Of a stretch of DNA of 64,000 nucleotides, positions 1 through 14,000 are shown one piece after another; the stretch's first letter is position 1; each line of letters starts with the position of its first letter. Source of the DNA: Lethocerus indicus (taxonomy: Eukaryota > Arthropoda > Insecta > Hemiptera > Belostomatidae); contig JACDQD010000106.1 of NCBI GenBank assembly GCA_019843655.1, positions 2,542,001-2,606,000 of the forward strand, written 5' to 3'. The notes under the pieces were generated by a model. It was not told where the DNA came from and made no database searches. It was given only the letters and a program-made list of their open reading frames with translations. Made by a program: the position numbers and the translations under genes.

Positions 1-1221
1 GTCACCATCGACGCATAAGGGCGGCGTTATTATTTATAGTTTTTGTTTCCCCCATTCAAAGAGCTGGCCAATTGCAACGATCAATTGGACAATCAAGTGT
101 ACTTACGCCATTAGACACTGACACTGAGGCTGTCGCATTCATTGTCAAAGCGCAGGATTTAAGCGCTAAGCGATTAACGCCCAAGAACCCTAAATGTATC
201 ACGGGCTTCAAGTTGGGTTCGAACCGAGAGGTACGAGCAACTCAGAATTTGGTATCCGGTTCCAGAATCAGTTTGTATTTGACAGTGGAATTATTTAGTG
301 CAACGTCCGTCCTGAGATCAAATCGGAGGAGAATCATTATGGAATACATTCGGGAGAATAATTGACTCGCCCATCAACTTAAACAAGCATCGCGTCGTAA
401 CAATGAGTGTTTGTTCCATCGTTTTCTCCGATTGTTATCGGGGTAAGGATGGGCTAGAGAGTTTTAGGCAGTGACAATAATGTTTGTTATTCCAACAAGG
501 GTAATTAGAACCACTCATTGGCCTTACTGTTTAAGGTATAAGACTTTCATTAAAGTATTTCTGGGGTATAGAAATTAATTTCTAAGTTGGCAAGTACAAG
601 TTCTCTCTAATACTGCTTGGCAACTGGTCCTATAAAATAAAGGTCTGAATCAATAGATTGGCTCTTGGCTGTGGGCTTGGCGTTGACAGGGTAGGGGAAC
701 TCATCTCTGACGAAATTTCACACAGAGGAATCGGTTGTAAAACTCAAGTTTCAAGTGTGAATTGACGCAGAGAGTCGTCCCGAGAGTGTACTCCTCTGTA
801 ACTGTTTTACAAGTGGACGGTATACAACTAGACGCGGGCAAACCGGTTTCGATATTGGGGCCAACCGGAAGATGGCCCACCGTCTGATTCACCTCCCTTT
901 CTCACTCTCAACGGGAGAACTTTTACTTTCAAACGAATCTGATAATAAGTTTATTGTTCGCCTCAAAATGTATGTTTTCACGTTGGGCCCCTAACTAAGG
1001 CCACACAGTTGGAAAAGCGTTAAGAAATACAATACCACAATAGCATAAAAAGAGGATGTATGTTAGTATTGTATATACACAGAGTATAAGAAGAGGATCA
1101 AGAAAAAAGGAAAAGACCGATTGAATATTGTTTAATATCTAGAACGAAATGTAGGTGATAAATACACTTTTTGACTAACTACACAAATATTAAGATTACT
1201 TTCGATGAGAGAGCGATTATA

Positions 1222-1259
1222 GGTACTGACCGATGGCGTTATGCCAAAACCGGTGTACC
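1222..1259 (+). other. degenerate ribozyme-like motif
   Basis: GGTA (1222-1225) and TACC (1256-1259) form a perfect outer stem around CTGACCGA, a TGGC-loop-GCC hairpin and AAAACCGG. The base at the predicted cleavage position is G, which would not support cleavage, so this copy is likely dead. Confidence 0.35.
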
Positions 1260-4200
1260 AATTGACCAAAACATTCACTTATTTGATAATTATTAGAAAT
1301 TATTTATGATTATAAATGCCGATCCCATCTAAACCATTCTTTGACCGAGAAAAATAGTGTCATCATCATGTACTATTAGGAACATTTATAAGACTGAAGG
1401 AAAGATTACAGTGTCGCAGGAAGTCTGCATTTCCTCCAAGTTCCGCTTTTACATTATACCGGTAAAGCAAAAGAGAACGTCTATTATAGATCATAAATGA
1501 TTATTTCGCGCAATCGTACATTTTTTAAAATTTTAACTATTGCAATTTACTCCCATTTAAAACAGTGTTGGCATTCCAAATTGGCCTTTTTTACTAGAAA
1601 GTTTATTATTTTCGACCATTACTGAATTGTGGTTGTTGGCCGTTTCAAAATTCCGGCAATTACCATCGGACATACACTTTAAGGCAAGACACTGATCTTT
1701 TGTTTCATGTCCAGGACATAATAACGGCGACCTTATTTAAAACGGCGGAGAGCCTACCGCAACTCCAGACAAAGTTGTCTGCAATTAAACGGACTTTAAG
1801 CAGCATGTTTTAACCAGATTATATAACACGGTCTTGTGTTGCCCCACATAGGAAGCAGTCTATTTGCGCAATCATTTCACGGATGAAATTTCATATAATT
1901 TTTAGTCGGTTGTATTAAACCATTTTTGTTTCTATTACGCAACCGCCCATTTAAAATATGGCAACGCCGACAGGTAATTTATGCATATTTCAAACGGATC
2001 CAGTGCAAGGCGTACGCCGCAAGGTTCCGGTTCATTTATTCTCCAAGTCCCTAAACGGGATATCGAGTTTCTGAAGATCTGGCGATAGACAAAACGGCGA
2101 GCTGAGAGGGGAGACCGTGAACAATTTGGTATTCCAGACAGCCTGACAGACCATCATCAAATACACGACATAAAACGCCCGGCACCTATTATGGAAAAAA
2201 TTAAATTATAATTTTTCACGAGGTACCCTGATTACATAACCAATCACTGAAATCCAAATATTTCTGGTAAAACCATTGCAAATAGCAATAACAATCCTAT
2301 TAAACGTTAACTAATTGTACCCTGTTCGTTAACAGGGCTTTTATACAATCATAAAACGTAAAAAAATATGCTGTTCGATAATTTCGTGAAAACGTTTGAA
2401 GCCTACTTCTCTACGCTAGGTCGATTATCAGGAATGTTTCCCCGGTTTAATAAGCTTTAGAACAGTATACAAGCTTTCCATTCTAATCAGGTTTATCACC
2501 TTTGAAAACTGTAGTAGCCGAAGGAAAAAAAGAAACCGGTGTTGGGTGGGTAAATAGCGATGATGGATACTGAATTTATAAGTTTTAAAGCCGAAAATAT
2601 TATTTTATCTCGAAATTAGAGATATGTGAAAACAGCGAATTTTTGAAAAATCAAAATTTCAAGTCCATGTTGTTACGACATTTTTTTTAAACGGTGAAAT
2701 TTCTCTCTTATTTGACCGGATCTAGGCGTGGCTCTTCTTGAAATTTTTAAGCTAAAAAATACAGAAATTAATATTTTCTACATCTTCTTGTAGGCCGACA
2801 CGTTGTTTACAACGCCCTCGAGTTTATAGTTTTATAAATTTCGTGGTTTCACTTTTTGAGGTTGAGGTCAATCTCAAGCTATTGTCTCCTGTAGCTGCCA
2901 CCGTGGAATCGCTGCCGAGAACAAAGCTCGGGGACGAGTTAGCGAAAGGGCCCTTGGACGAGCCCAATTATCCTCTTAACACCGTATTTTCCCTACCCGT
3001 TTTACACGACGGAACTTATTACCATATTACCGGGGATGTCGAGATACGTTCGATATCAAAACCGAGAGGAATATTCATATCCTTAATCCAATATTCAATT
3101 CAGTAGGCCTTCTGACGGCAGCGGCGTCGTTAAATAGCCGATGAATAATATTAATGGGGACGGATCGTACAGACGGGAAAAAACATGAAGTCCGACGGGA
3201 GTATAAATTATAAGGCGGGCGATAGGTATTCCCATTCGAGGCTTTAATTGTTTCGTTTCGTTGCAAAAAACAATTGGCTCTCGTTACATAAACGTCGATA
3301 AGAACCTGGGGTTTTTTTAGATCACTACTTCGTCCCGGTTGCATGAGTGAAAGTGTTACTCTCAATTCGGCTCAGTGGTTCTTAAAAGACTTGGCTAAAT
3401 GGTTTTCTCATTCGTTTTTAAGAACTAGCCAGAGAGTTTGGGCAAGAAAACTCTTCACAAACCCCGGGTAACGAGTCAACGTGGTTCTCAATACTGGTTC
3501 ATTCACCATAACTTCAGAACTAATTTATTCCTGTTCATTTTCTTTCGGGATAGTTTACGCTGTTTCCGGACAATATACCTGTCACACCCACGGACGTTGG
3601 GAGGATCGTTATTTTTGTAATTAGCTCGAGACATTCATTGAAGCCGGCAGTAACGGTCTCCTAATGCTGTTATTGTTAGTTTATGATTTTTTTTAATTTG
3701 TCGAAAAAACAAAACGTCAGGTTAAATTTGCTAGCCGATCACGTGACCCAAGTGACAAGTTACCGTTACCTAACAGGGGCCCTCGAACCGGACAGGAACA
3801 GGAGAGCTTTCTCTCGGCAACCACCTGACGAGGATACATTCATAGATTTCTCAGCACTATAAAAAGATTTAAAGATCTTAGATCTCAATACCACTCGCGG
3901 GATAGTAATAAATACAACTTAGAACTATTCTCGTTTCGGTTTGGAAAATATTATTCCGTCTCTACTAGGCCTTAAGCTAGACCAGGAGATGCAAACTGTG
4001 ACATAACCTGTGACATAATCGACATACCGAAGTACCTCAAGATAGGCGAAAGCCAAAAAAGGACCAGGTTCGAATCCAAATGTTTAGAGCTGAACGATAC
4101 CTAGATGATACAAACAGTACAGGAATCTTATATAATATTAAAGTTATATTGAATTATTTTTCTGCGGATAATTTGGATCGCCTGGTTGGTTACCACCAAT

Positions 4201-6625
4201 AAACCGATAACGATGAAACATCCTGACAGAAATATTGAAAAGAACGGTTATGCTTACTTGAGAAATGTCTGTGATTCCTTGAGCAAATATTTATTTGGAT
4301 ATGAGAATGGTGGTTTCACCCCATCCTGCTAAAGGTCTTGTTTGTTGCTGACAAAATTGACGGTAAATGATATATCACCACTCTCACTCAACTTATGTTA
4401 GCAACGTAACATTGGCAACCGACACGCTTGGTACCAGACAAGAGAGATTATATTCCAAACCAATTAAATGTCACTAATCATAAGGTGGAAATTAAAGTCA
4501 GATACTGATGTCAACCCAATAAACATGTCTATGAACGTGACCACAGCTGATTTAAATCAAAGCGATACAGAAAATGAAAGAAACACTCGTGTGCAAAAAT
4601 ATTGGGCAAACTGAACTAGATGTTAATACGGCAGATGCTCAATAACAGCACTGAAACAACAAAGAGAACAAATATCGTCGACTACGTACCTTAGTAGTTT
4701 GCACAAGAGGAGTAGCTATAAGGACGGAATTTATGCTCGAGCCGGGGAGTCAACTATTGAAAGCGGCGTGGAAAGTGAGAGTAGTATTTAAACTGAAACC
4801 GCTTCATGGTTGAGAAGAGATCAGCGGAGAGTGTTGCCAACATTGCCTCGCGATATGTCCCCCGGCCGACTATCACTAGGAGTAGGGGCCGCAGGGCGTC
4901 CCCCTTATAATTTCTGCAGGGAAATTTTCGGATGCCAGGCAGGAAATATAGTATAGTAATACCGGTATCTTCGTGGCCTCTTCGACGATAGATAAAAGGG
5001 TTTCCCAACTGTAGTATTATAAATATTAAAACGAACGTGCGTGTTTAAACATGGAGGATTTCTATAAATATGTTCAAGTATTTCTTGCATTACTGTCGTT
5101 ACATATTCATGTTGTATCACTGGTGAGCTTTCTGTACTCTCAGCTCCTCAGCGTCGAGGGTTGCCTAAGTATTAATATTGTCATTGCTTAGATTTAAAAA
5201 AATAAATCTTGTAATAAATAAATAAATTTTATAATATCATTTGTTTTTGTTTTTTTATCATTATATGTCTCTTGTTTTCCTCCAGTTAAGAGTGTAAAGT
5301 GGGGTCATTTTGGGTGCTACTTCGTCTACGACATATTTTTCCTCGAATATTTCCGTATTAATATTCTTTTACATTCGTTTCCATTTTCTGCCCAATTTTA
5401 TATACAAATGGTATAATTATTTTTTCGGCGCATTGGGTAAAGGACCGACGATGTGATTTGCGTAATTCGACTCCTACTTATTGTCTTTAATGGGTTTTAA
5501 GTGTTCTCCGATTCCCAGATATTTAGCAATAATCCCAAACCCCAGGGTCAATTAAATTTCAGGATCAATTAAGGATCATTTTATTCAATGGCGCTATTTG
5601 AATCTCCACTAAAAATTAAAACATCGCGTTTTTAGATAACAGAGGGTGGGTGTCCGTGGAGTGTTTAGAACATTCGTGGGATTTTTCTGTTTTGTAACCT
5701 TCAAATTCTACTTTTTTAAAAGGAGAATGCATTTCTACTTGTATTAAAAAATATAATGTTTTTATACCTTATATTTATTCACGAATGAATTTTTCAAATG
5801 AGTCAGTGGAGCTCCAGTATTTCAAATGACCAGTTGGAATTTAAACTCTAAACCAAAAGACAGTTAATGGTTCTGGACGAAGAGTTATAGCCAGGATCGC
5901 GGTGATTTTCTTCTGAACGCTACACCGAGGCCGATAAATCATAGTCATTTTGGTCACCGATTATGATGTTGGAACTTAATGATCCTCGGCAATTACACTA
6001 GAGCGAATAGAACTCAGACTCAAATTAAAAATAGTCATAACCGGAGGCTTGAAATAATGAAAAACCGATCTAGCGAAATACAGAATCATCGAAAGAAACC
6101 AGGAGATCACATGAACCTGTTCAGAATCCTCACCGACCACCAAGCAGGCGGTTCAAATACAATGTTATCCTTAAAGGATAATAACGGCATTGTTCAGTTT
6201 TCTCCCGCAAAATCTATCTTCAAGGACCTCAAATCTAATAAAAAGTAATTAACTACTAATTGGTTTTAACTAGGAATGACCCTGAAATATTATTACTTTC
6301 TTAAAATATGAATGGTAAAAATATTGTCTACAATATGTTGTTCATTTAAAATATTTACATAATTTTCGTCACCTGCATTCATTAACTTTGGGTTATGATG
6401 AACAATTTATTTGGTATCTTGCGCAAGGAATCTATTGCTGTAAAATTGCCTTCATGGACTGAATTCGTTAAATTTAATCTTGGTAAACATGTAAGTATAA
6501 AATCTAAGACGCATGGTAAGTTATTGCGCTGTTCTTTAATTGATTTTGGTGTCCTTGGTTTATTGCTTTAAAACCGATATAAATTACAACCCATGAAATC
6601 CAGAGCAGAGCTCTCCCATGGCTGA

Positions 6626-6662
6626 GCTGCTGAAGACGGGGAGCAGCCGAAACCGGTCTAGC
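6626..6662 (+). other. hammerhead-ribozyme-like motif, solo copy
   Basis: The order is GCTG, CTGAAGA (6630-6636), hairpin CGGG-GAGCA-GCC, GAAAC (6649-6653), CG, GTC (6656-6658), TAGC (6659-6662). The flanks GCTG/TAGC pair (one G-U) as a stem I, and CTGANGA and GAAA are the hammerhead core boxes. One unpaired C lies between CTGAAGA and the GGC/GCC stem, unlike the canonical fold. Confidence 0.5.
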
Positions 6663-8176
6663 ATAAGATCGGGGAAATTACGTTATTTTAGACCTATAAT
6701 TTATTTTTTCTACTCGATTCGGGTCGGGAACCAACCAAACGATGAATTAATGTATGTTTACAATGTGCACATGACCGGCGGATGCTAGCTGGAGATTTTT
6801 TCTGCCCACTGACGCAATCCCAACACGCGATAGCCAAAATCTAGGTCGGAAATGGTAGGAAAATTATCTCCGAACGGACTGAAAATATTTGTAACGCCGC
6901 AAAGAAAATTTAATTCAATTATGCTTATTAAAAGAATCAATTGCCGAAACTATTATTATTAATTTAAGAGACTGGATTCCTGGTGGGGCTTTATATTTCA
7001 TTATAATATTAATACATGCCGTAACAGGATAACTAAAATGTGAAACATGTAATACAGTAACATAAAAAAAAATATAAGGTCAGATCTTACGAAGAGAAGC
7101 CGGGAGAAGAGCCTGCCCGGTGGGCATATCCCCCTCCCCGTCAAGATATGGACGAGGTCTAATAAAGCGGCAATCATAAACGTTACCCTTTCAGCCTCTA
7201 AGGCTGTAAACATAAACAATGTCTTATTTAACAAGTTTCGATTCCGAGCCGCGAATGATTCATCAGTGTAACTCGGTCGCGTTTAGGACGAAATAGGTCA
7301 GCGGAAACAGAAAACCGTCCGCGAGTCGCAATTAGGGGTCTAGAACTACAAAAAGCGAGTGGTTACGATCTACCTTTTTATCAGATGCTTTAGACGAAAA
7401 TATGCGTAATATAATTTCGACACTTTAGAAACTTAGCCGGGGTCCGGGCGCTGACACATTAGAATGATATCTCTTGGTGTTTCCTGCGTGCCAGCCTTCA
7501 CGCTCCTCGGTTTTCTCGGTCGAGCCTATTTCTTGGCCGGCGGCGCGCTCATCTTCCGTCTCAAATGCATTCACTCTTACAGCTCTCGAGGACAGCGTCA
7601 CTTTGCCAGATCGTGAATTATAAATGGGAAAATAAACAGCATATTTCTGTTCCAACAGGTGGTAAAAAGTGATGAGGAAATTCGCTAACTTGCATAATAT
7701 AACCTTTTTGTATAATACATAATTATTTCCACACTCCCGTAGTGTGAAACGTTTTTCTTAGAACGTGTGGCACAAGACAGGCCATTCGTGTCGCGAAATA
7801 ATTCAACTCCCAACGTCAATTCGATCCGAAGGATTCATGCATGAATCTAAGAGGACGTTTGAAATGATGTAAGCTTGAAAGAAAAACTGAAAATACATGT
7901 TCTACTCTTAATCTTATGTGTGGCGATCGACACCGAAATGACCGACACGACCATTTTGCTAACCGATTGTCGAAGTGCAATTAACATCAGAGTCGAAAAA
8001 AATTGTAAGTTGCGTCACCGCAGAATAGTGACGCCATTAAACTGGGTGGAAAAATGACCGTCTGAGTCATACGACCTCGGCTCGGTATCAATTTACTATT
8101 TACCATTTTCAACTGTTTTCATTGTGTACCGCAGTTATCTAGGATATTCTGTCTCGTCCCGGTGGCCTGGTCTTTT

Positions 8177-8216
8177 GCTAGACCACTTTCAACGGCTGCT
8201 CGCCGTCTTCAGTAGC
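8177..8216 (-). other. hammerhead-ribozyme-like motif, solo copy
   Basis: On the minus strand the order is GCTA (8216-8213), CTGAAGA (8212-8206), CGGC-GAGCA-GCCG, a spacer containing GAAA, GTC (8183-8181), TAGC (8180-8177). Stem I is a perfect GCTA/TAGC match. The segment around GAAA is altered compared with other copies. Confidence 0.45.
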
Positions 8217-10495
8217 TGTTCGCCGGTATGCTAGTGAGGCACTCTGACGTATTAGTGGCATCCTGACGTTGGAGGTTTCTCTATTGTTGTGCATATTGCC
8301 AAGAGACGATAGAACGGTTACAAACGAAAACAGGCAATTCTCTGTCTCAAAGAGAGTTCTGAAAGCCCACTGCTGTGTCCTGTTACCATACTCTACTCGA
8401 GGGGATGGACGCTTTGAAGGAGGTCGCCCTGGGCACTAACCGGCGGGCACGACCGTCGAGGCCCTCTCCGTCTTTTGTCCCAGTAAGAAAAACACAGTTG
8501 TCAGAAAGTAGGAGAGAAAAACATTCGCACTGATACAGACGAGGCGTGCAGTACACTCAAGAGACTGTCCTTTCACTTCAGACCTCATCACAGTTTCCTC
8601 TCCTTTTCTCGAACGTTTTACAGATAATAGCTCCATTTTAAGACGGAGTTGATTTACAACCGGAGTAGAACAATTGCACAGTTTAACGCACGGGGTCAAC
8701 TGCGCTCTGGCGGATGCTCGTCCGTCCTCGTCCAGTGCACCAGACTGGATCTGCACCCAACTGCTCTAATCCCAATTTTATCTCATCTCAGAATATGAAA
8801 TGGAACGGTAAGTAAAAAGAAAATTGAAGTTTAGAAATTTCAATTCGTCCACTTTATGAAAAAGTGGCACGGATATAATTTGTTCCGAGGTTTTCATTCG
8901 GCGCAACCTTTACTCTCAACGCGTTCTCAATCGGAATGGGATCCAAGCGAAGATTTTCGGCGTATCTGCCTCTAGTTGGTCGTGGTCCGTGAGAATGGTA
9001 CCGTTGATGTCGTTTCTTGTTGCGAGCCAACCCAGCCGAGAGTGGCGCAAGGGATGCCCGCATTTCGCAAACCTACCGCTACAGCGCACGTGGACGGTTG
9101 CTCTACAAGAAACGGCTACGACACAATCTCCGTTATACAACTTCCCCAATCTACTTTTTAGCGCCTGTTTTTACACCCGACATTTCTTTATTGTGTTTTT
9201 CTTTTACGTTTGCGCCGTCCCGCCAAGCCGGTAACGCATAGCGATGATCTCGAATTGGGAGAGTAGTCATGCGATAGGAAGGCTAAATGAGCTATTGGTT
9301 TCCATATACCAAAAAATTCGAGGGTATTTATATAATAACGCTATAATACTATTTCCTTATTGCAATTAACCAGTTTAATGTCATAATTGCACAGTTTTTC
9401 ATGTCGCAGTGGAGATAACTGTACGCTATAAGGCATGATGAAATATAACTATGCCAATCCCTTAAAAAATGGTTAGTGAATTGTGTTCATTGAAAAAGGC
9501 GAGTAAAATGTTATTTTCATTTCTTTGAAGCTGTACTGTTTGAAGTGATAGGTGTGAGTTATCGGACGCACCTTTCATCAAATACAGGTTCAATGTTATC
9601 TTGGGTAATAGACGTCGAAAGCCTCCACTCTCTGGCCAAATATCACAACGCCTACGCTCATTAAGCGATGGAGGTGGCAGTCACTCATCTCCAGAACTCA
9701 CAATCAGACGTAATGTGTAATAACTGCCTGTTGCACTGTCCGCTATGCTGTTTTATTGTGCTCATGGTTTTCGCTCTTATAGGCTATTTATTCATCTAGG
9801 ATGATCACTGAATTTTTGTCGGTATGTATCGGACATAATTTTTAATCTTTACCGTACTCTCTACCATTAGTTCGGGCATTATATGCTGAGGGTTGGGTTC
9901 TTTGTTACAATCTGAAATGATTTTATTGCACATAATTCACTGACTGTTTAAAACAATATAAAGAATATTTATAGTAATGCTTTTCTGTCTGCTTAAATTC
10001 CACATCGTAACACTGGAATTATTAGTGCTTCACCATATATTATATGAACCTTATATAAGTTTAAGATGGTTAAGTACATTCGGACATAGTTATAAACATA
10101 ATAATAATGATGGCGTCTGTGGAGAACAAAAAAATTCAACGGCCATTACTTCATTAAGCATTTTAATTAATCAACAATTTTGTTAAAAAATAAGTACTTC
10201 AAACTCAATGCCTTAGAACTGATCACATAGCAATCGACTATTATAATTTCTTTAAAAATTCGCCTTAAAATTTAAGTATCTACATTTCAAACTTTTTCCT
10301 CTCTCTGTCTCACTCCCATTGCAAACTTCGGAGAATTGAGGTGCAGAAGAAGAGTAGGAGGATATTATTATTATCCTGACAAGCCAAAAATTTGTGACAA
10401 ATTTAAAATTTTTAAATAAACGTACGTTTAATTAATTGTCGAATTAAAACTTCCACATTGTCCTTCATTATAGTCTAAAAAGGTTTTGAAACAAC

Positions 10496-10948
10496 TTTAT
10501 TTTGTCCAAGACGATTCATTCAATCTGCTAATAACGAATTTCTCGTTACAGCTAAATAAATAAATTGACAATTATTACACTCTGTAAAACATTTACATTG
10601 CAGGATTCCAACTTTTAAAAAGTATGGGTGTAATAATAGACTAATTTTTTTTTTCATTTTCCAACTCAACCTGTAGGCCGATTTAATTAAAGTATAAATG
10701 CTTTGGCATATATCTTGTATTATTATTATTATAATTCAATCACATCGGGAAAAACATTGTAAAAATATAACTTTTACTATACATAATACATTATTTATAT
10801 ATATATATATATTTATATATAACCCTATTTAATTAAGCACTTTCATACTCTCTCAATCTCAAATTATTTCTTGACGTTCTTCTTGTGTGACACAATATAA
10901 ACCATTATTGTAGGCGGAAATAAGTAATTCTGTGTTCACACTCTGTGT
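10496..10948 (-). other. presumed nab 3' UTR with candidate poly(A) signals
   Basis: Downstream of the stop, on the minus strand, an ATTAAA lies at 10833-10828 (about 115 bases past the stop) and a canonical AATAAA at 10501-10496 (about 450 bases past). An AT dinucleotide run (10796-10811) lies between them. The true cleavage site cannot be decided without transcript data. Confidence 0.4.
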
Positions 10949-11092
10949 TCATGCAATTTTAGGATCGATGGCCGCCGTTGATAGAGTTTCTTTTTTCAGC
11001 AGAGTTTGCCGGGTGTCGACTGAAATGGCCGGAGACATGGATAAGGCGGGATTCGCTACAGCTATAATATTGCCTCCGCTTGAAGCTATAAC
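10949..11092 (-). CDS. nab: nab exon 12: terminal coding exon
   Basis: A gttgtttcag acceptor precedes 47 codons in phase 0 and a TGA at 10951-10949. The peptide begins [20 protein letters not shown] and ends TAAIDPKIA. The open frame is in phase with exon 11, and codon choice is GC-richer than the flanking AT-rich DNA, which supports real coding. The terminal region of vertebrate NAB2 binds the CHD4 remodeller; whether this segment does the same is unknown. Confidence 0.78.
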   Translation of the reverse strand, partial: VIASSGGNIIAVANPALSMSPAISVDTRQTLLKKETLSTAAIDPKIA

Positions 11093-14000
11093 CTGAAACA
11101 ACAAGTATCTTTTACATGATTTTGAACAAACAGTATATACAATACATGTAAAAATATTGTAGATCTATTTGCAGCACATAAGGTCATGAGTTTTAATTTT
11201 GATAAACTAAATGATCGTATTTTGCCATTTGAATATAATTCTGAACTGGAATTTGCTGTAAGACAGTACAAATATTAATTTAAGCTGGCATTTAATTTCA
11301 TTTTATTTAGCTAATGTTTCGAAAATATTACGATTATTCATATAATATTAATATGCAAATTTGTTGTATGCATTATCATAATCCTTATCAATTATCAAAA
11401 TCAAGGTGGAAAAATACATTCACTTTGATTAGGCAGGTAAAATATGATTCTGCATAAAAAAAAACTTTAAAATGCCTAATATATTAATTTAAAATATTAT
11501 AAATTACAAAATATTTCAAAAAGTTAACAAAAATAATAGCAGTAAAACTAGTCAAGATTTTATAAGAAATATCAATAATTAAGTCAAAATGGCATATGAA
11601 ATGCAGGTAAAACTATTAATAAGAAGCATATAATACTGTAATCGTTTAATATTGGATGACTTTTTTATTAGTTATTAAGTTGTGTTGTGTGATGCATATA
11701 TATAAATATAACACTTTATATGCATTCTATCATTTACCATTTTTTATATTAACCAGGTTTTCATTAATATAAATAATCATTAATTTCTTAGTAAGTGCAG
11801 TTACCAACCGAATTGTCATCGATTCTTCATTTTATCCTTATTTGTGAAGGGTTTTTGTTTTTTCACTTTTCTCTTGTTTATAGGCATAATCTCTTAATTA
11901 TATTATTCCAACTTTACATTTACAATTATTCAAATTTCATTGATTGTGGCTATCAGAAACACTAAAAAAAAGAATTATATTGTTTTGTTATGAACCATAA
12001 AATGAAAGAAGCATGTTTGTAATGTAAAAACAACAAGGAGTATAGTTTTATAAATTTTTATTGTTTAAAAGCAACTCTAACCTTCACTTTGTTTTCCTGG
12101 TAAAATGAATCTTCATAAGAATCATTTTCTGACTTTATGGTCGCCCGTGTCTCTTTTTCATCTTGTTCATCCTCAGAATCCCCATGATTCTAAATTTAAA
12201 AAAAATTGAATTATTAATAATTTCAATATTAAATGGTATAATACTTTGCAGTACCCTTAAAGAGAGTGCCTTAGAATATCAAAATTAGAAACAGAGAAAA
12301 AAATAATTAGTCTGAACTATCATATTATTTATTTAATGTATAGTATCAGGATTAATTGGCATTAAAATTCTGCATGCAAATTTTTCAACAATATGTAAAT
12401 CATCCAAAAACATATAAGAAAACCAATACACAACTGAAAATGTCTACTACTTTTAGTCAAATTCAATTTATCCTTTATAATTCACACTTCTATTATTATA
12501 CATTTTATGCATCAATTACAAAAAAATATTCAAACATATGATAAAATATATGTTTATATGTTATATGTTCTGGTTTAATTGATCTATACATAACATAAAT
12601 TTCAGTAAAAATCAGACAAAATATAATTATTTTAGAATTATTAGCTTTTTATTATTATAGTACTAATACTATTGATCTATTCATTAGACCTCCACCAGTC
12701 CCATAATAGTCATCAGGATATTATATGTTAATTAATATCATATAATATATACATGTGCATATATATGCAAATATATTATATATATAAAATATATATGCAA
12801 ATATATTATATATATAAAATATATATGCATATATATTATATAGGCTTCTATAATACCATATCCTTAACCATAACCAATGACCACTACCCATTTCCTCTAA
12901 ACATACCACTTAAATTAAAAACAATGCAAAATAAAATAAGCAAATATAATGGATTACCTTTTGAAGAGGAGAGACAGAATTATTCCTTTTTGAATGAATA
13001 CCTTATTGAAAGTATTCTTGTTTTGTGATGATTAAGATCTTTTTCAAACCTTCAATATTTATCTAATAATATGTTTATATATACAATTCTAAAGAAACAA
13101 TGTAGAAGAAGGATTTAATGCTTACTTTTATGACAATTGTCTATATTAAATTTAAGTGCAACAAACATTTCCAAAATGGATAATGAATTATCATTTGATA
13201 TTTATTAGTATATACTGCTACTACTTATTTTTCTTTTACCACATGTTTTCTGAATGATTTAATTCTTGAAAATTCTAAGCTTCATACCAAATATAATTTC
13301 GAATGACACATATCATACACATCCATTATTAAGAGCAACCCCTGGCAGAACATAGCCCATAGAGCACCAGCATAGAGTGCACATCAGCTGGGCACTATGG
13401 ACATTGAGGGAGAGAGAGGAGGTAGTATGAAAGAAGAGAGAGTAGATCAAGCAAGTGTTAATTTAACCATCACTGACCCCACCCCTATATAAAAACTAAA
13501 ATTCAAAATATTTGAATTAGGATTTATAACTGAATTTACAAAACAAAAAAATTTTTTAACTGAACTGTCATTTTATACAAAATTCCATCCATACTATTTT
13601 TGTGAAATTCTTTAGATAAAATGCCTTTGGTTATAATACATCTCACATATAATGGACAATACCAGGTAAAATTGAGAATGCATTGAAGTATATCACAAAA
13701 TGTCCATATAATGAAATTCAGATTAAGTTGAAATCATGTTTAAAGATGATTGCTTACATATACATGTGGAATTAATGTTTCGGACCCAAATATGGAAACA
13801 ATAAACTGTATTTACATAGCTTTCCTAAGGTTTTCTGAAATATATACAAATAATATACACTTCTATTTTGCACTCATGAATGCAAATAACAAATTTCCTT
13901 CCCCCCCCCCCCTTAATGATTAAAATCAATGGGTGGTAATATTAGTAGGATAATAGCATAACAGTATGTGCTGTTAATGGTTATTGGCATCTGTTAGTTG

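Larger units (their letters stand above)
1..10495. other. intergenic DNA 3' of nab, no gene recognised
   Basis: Frames here are short (up to 106 codons), lack recognisable domains and do not join through convincing splice sites. No tRNA or rRNA was found: GGTTCGAA-type strings near 208 and 4069 do not fold into T-arms with a matching cloverleaf. The stretch holds ribozyme-like repeat copies near 1.2, 6.6 and 8.2 kb and a short tandem duplication of TGTGACATAA(C/T) at about 3998-4020. The rest shows nothing I can support. Confidence 0.6.

Noticed and set aside
198..225. GGGTTCGAACC string as a tRNA T-arm
   Set aside because: No matching D-arm, anticodon arm or acceptor stem in the preceding 60 bases.
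4055..4085. GGTTCGAATCC string as a tRNA B-box
   Set aside because: Flanking bases do not pair as a T-stem or acceptor stem, and no A-box lies at the right distance upstream.
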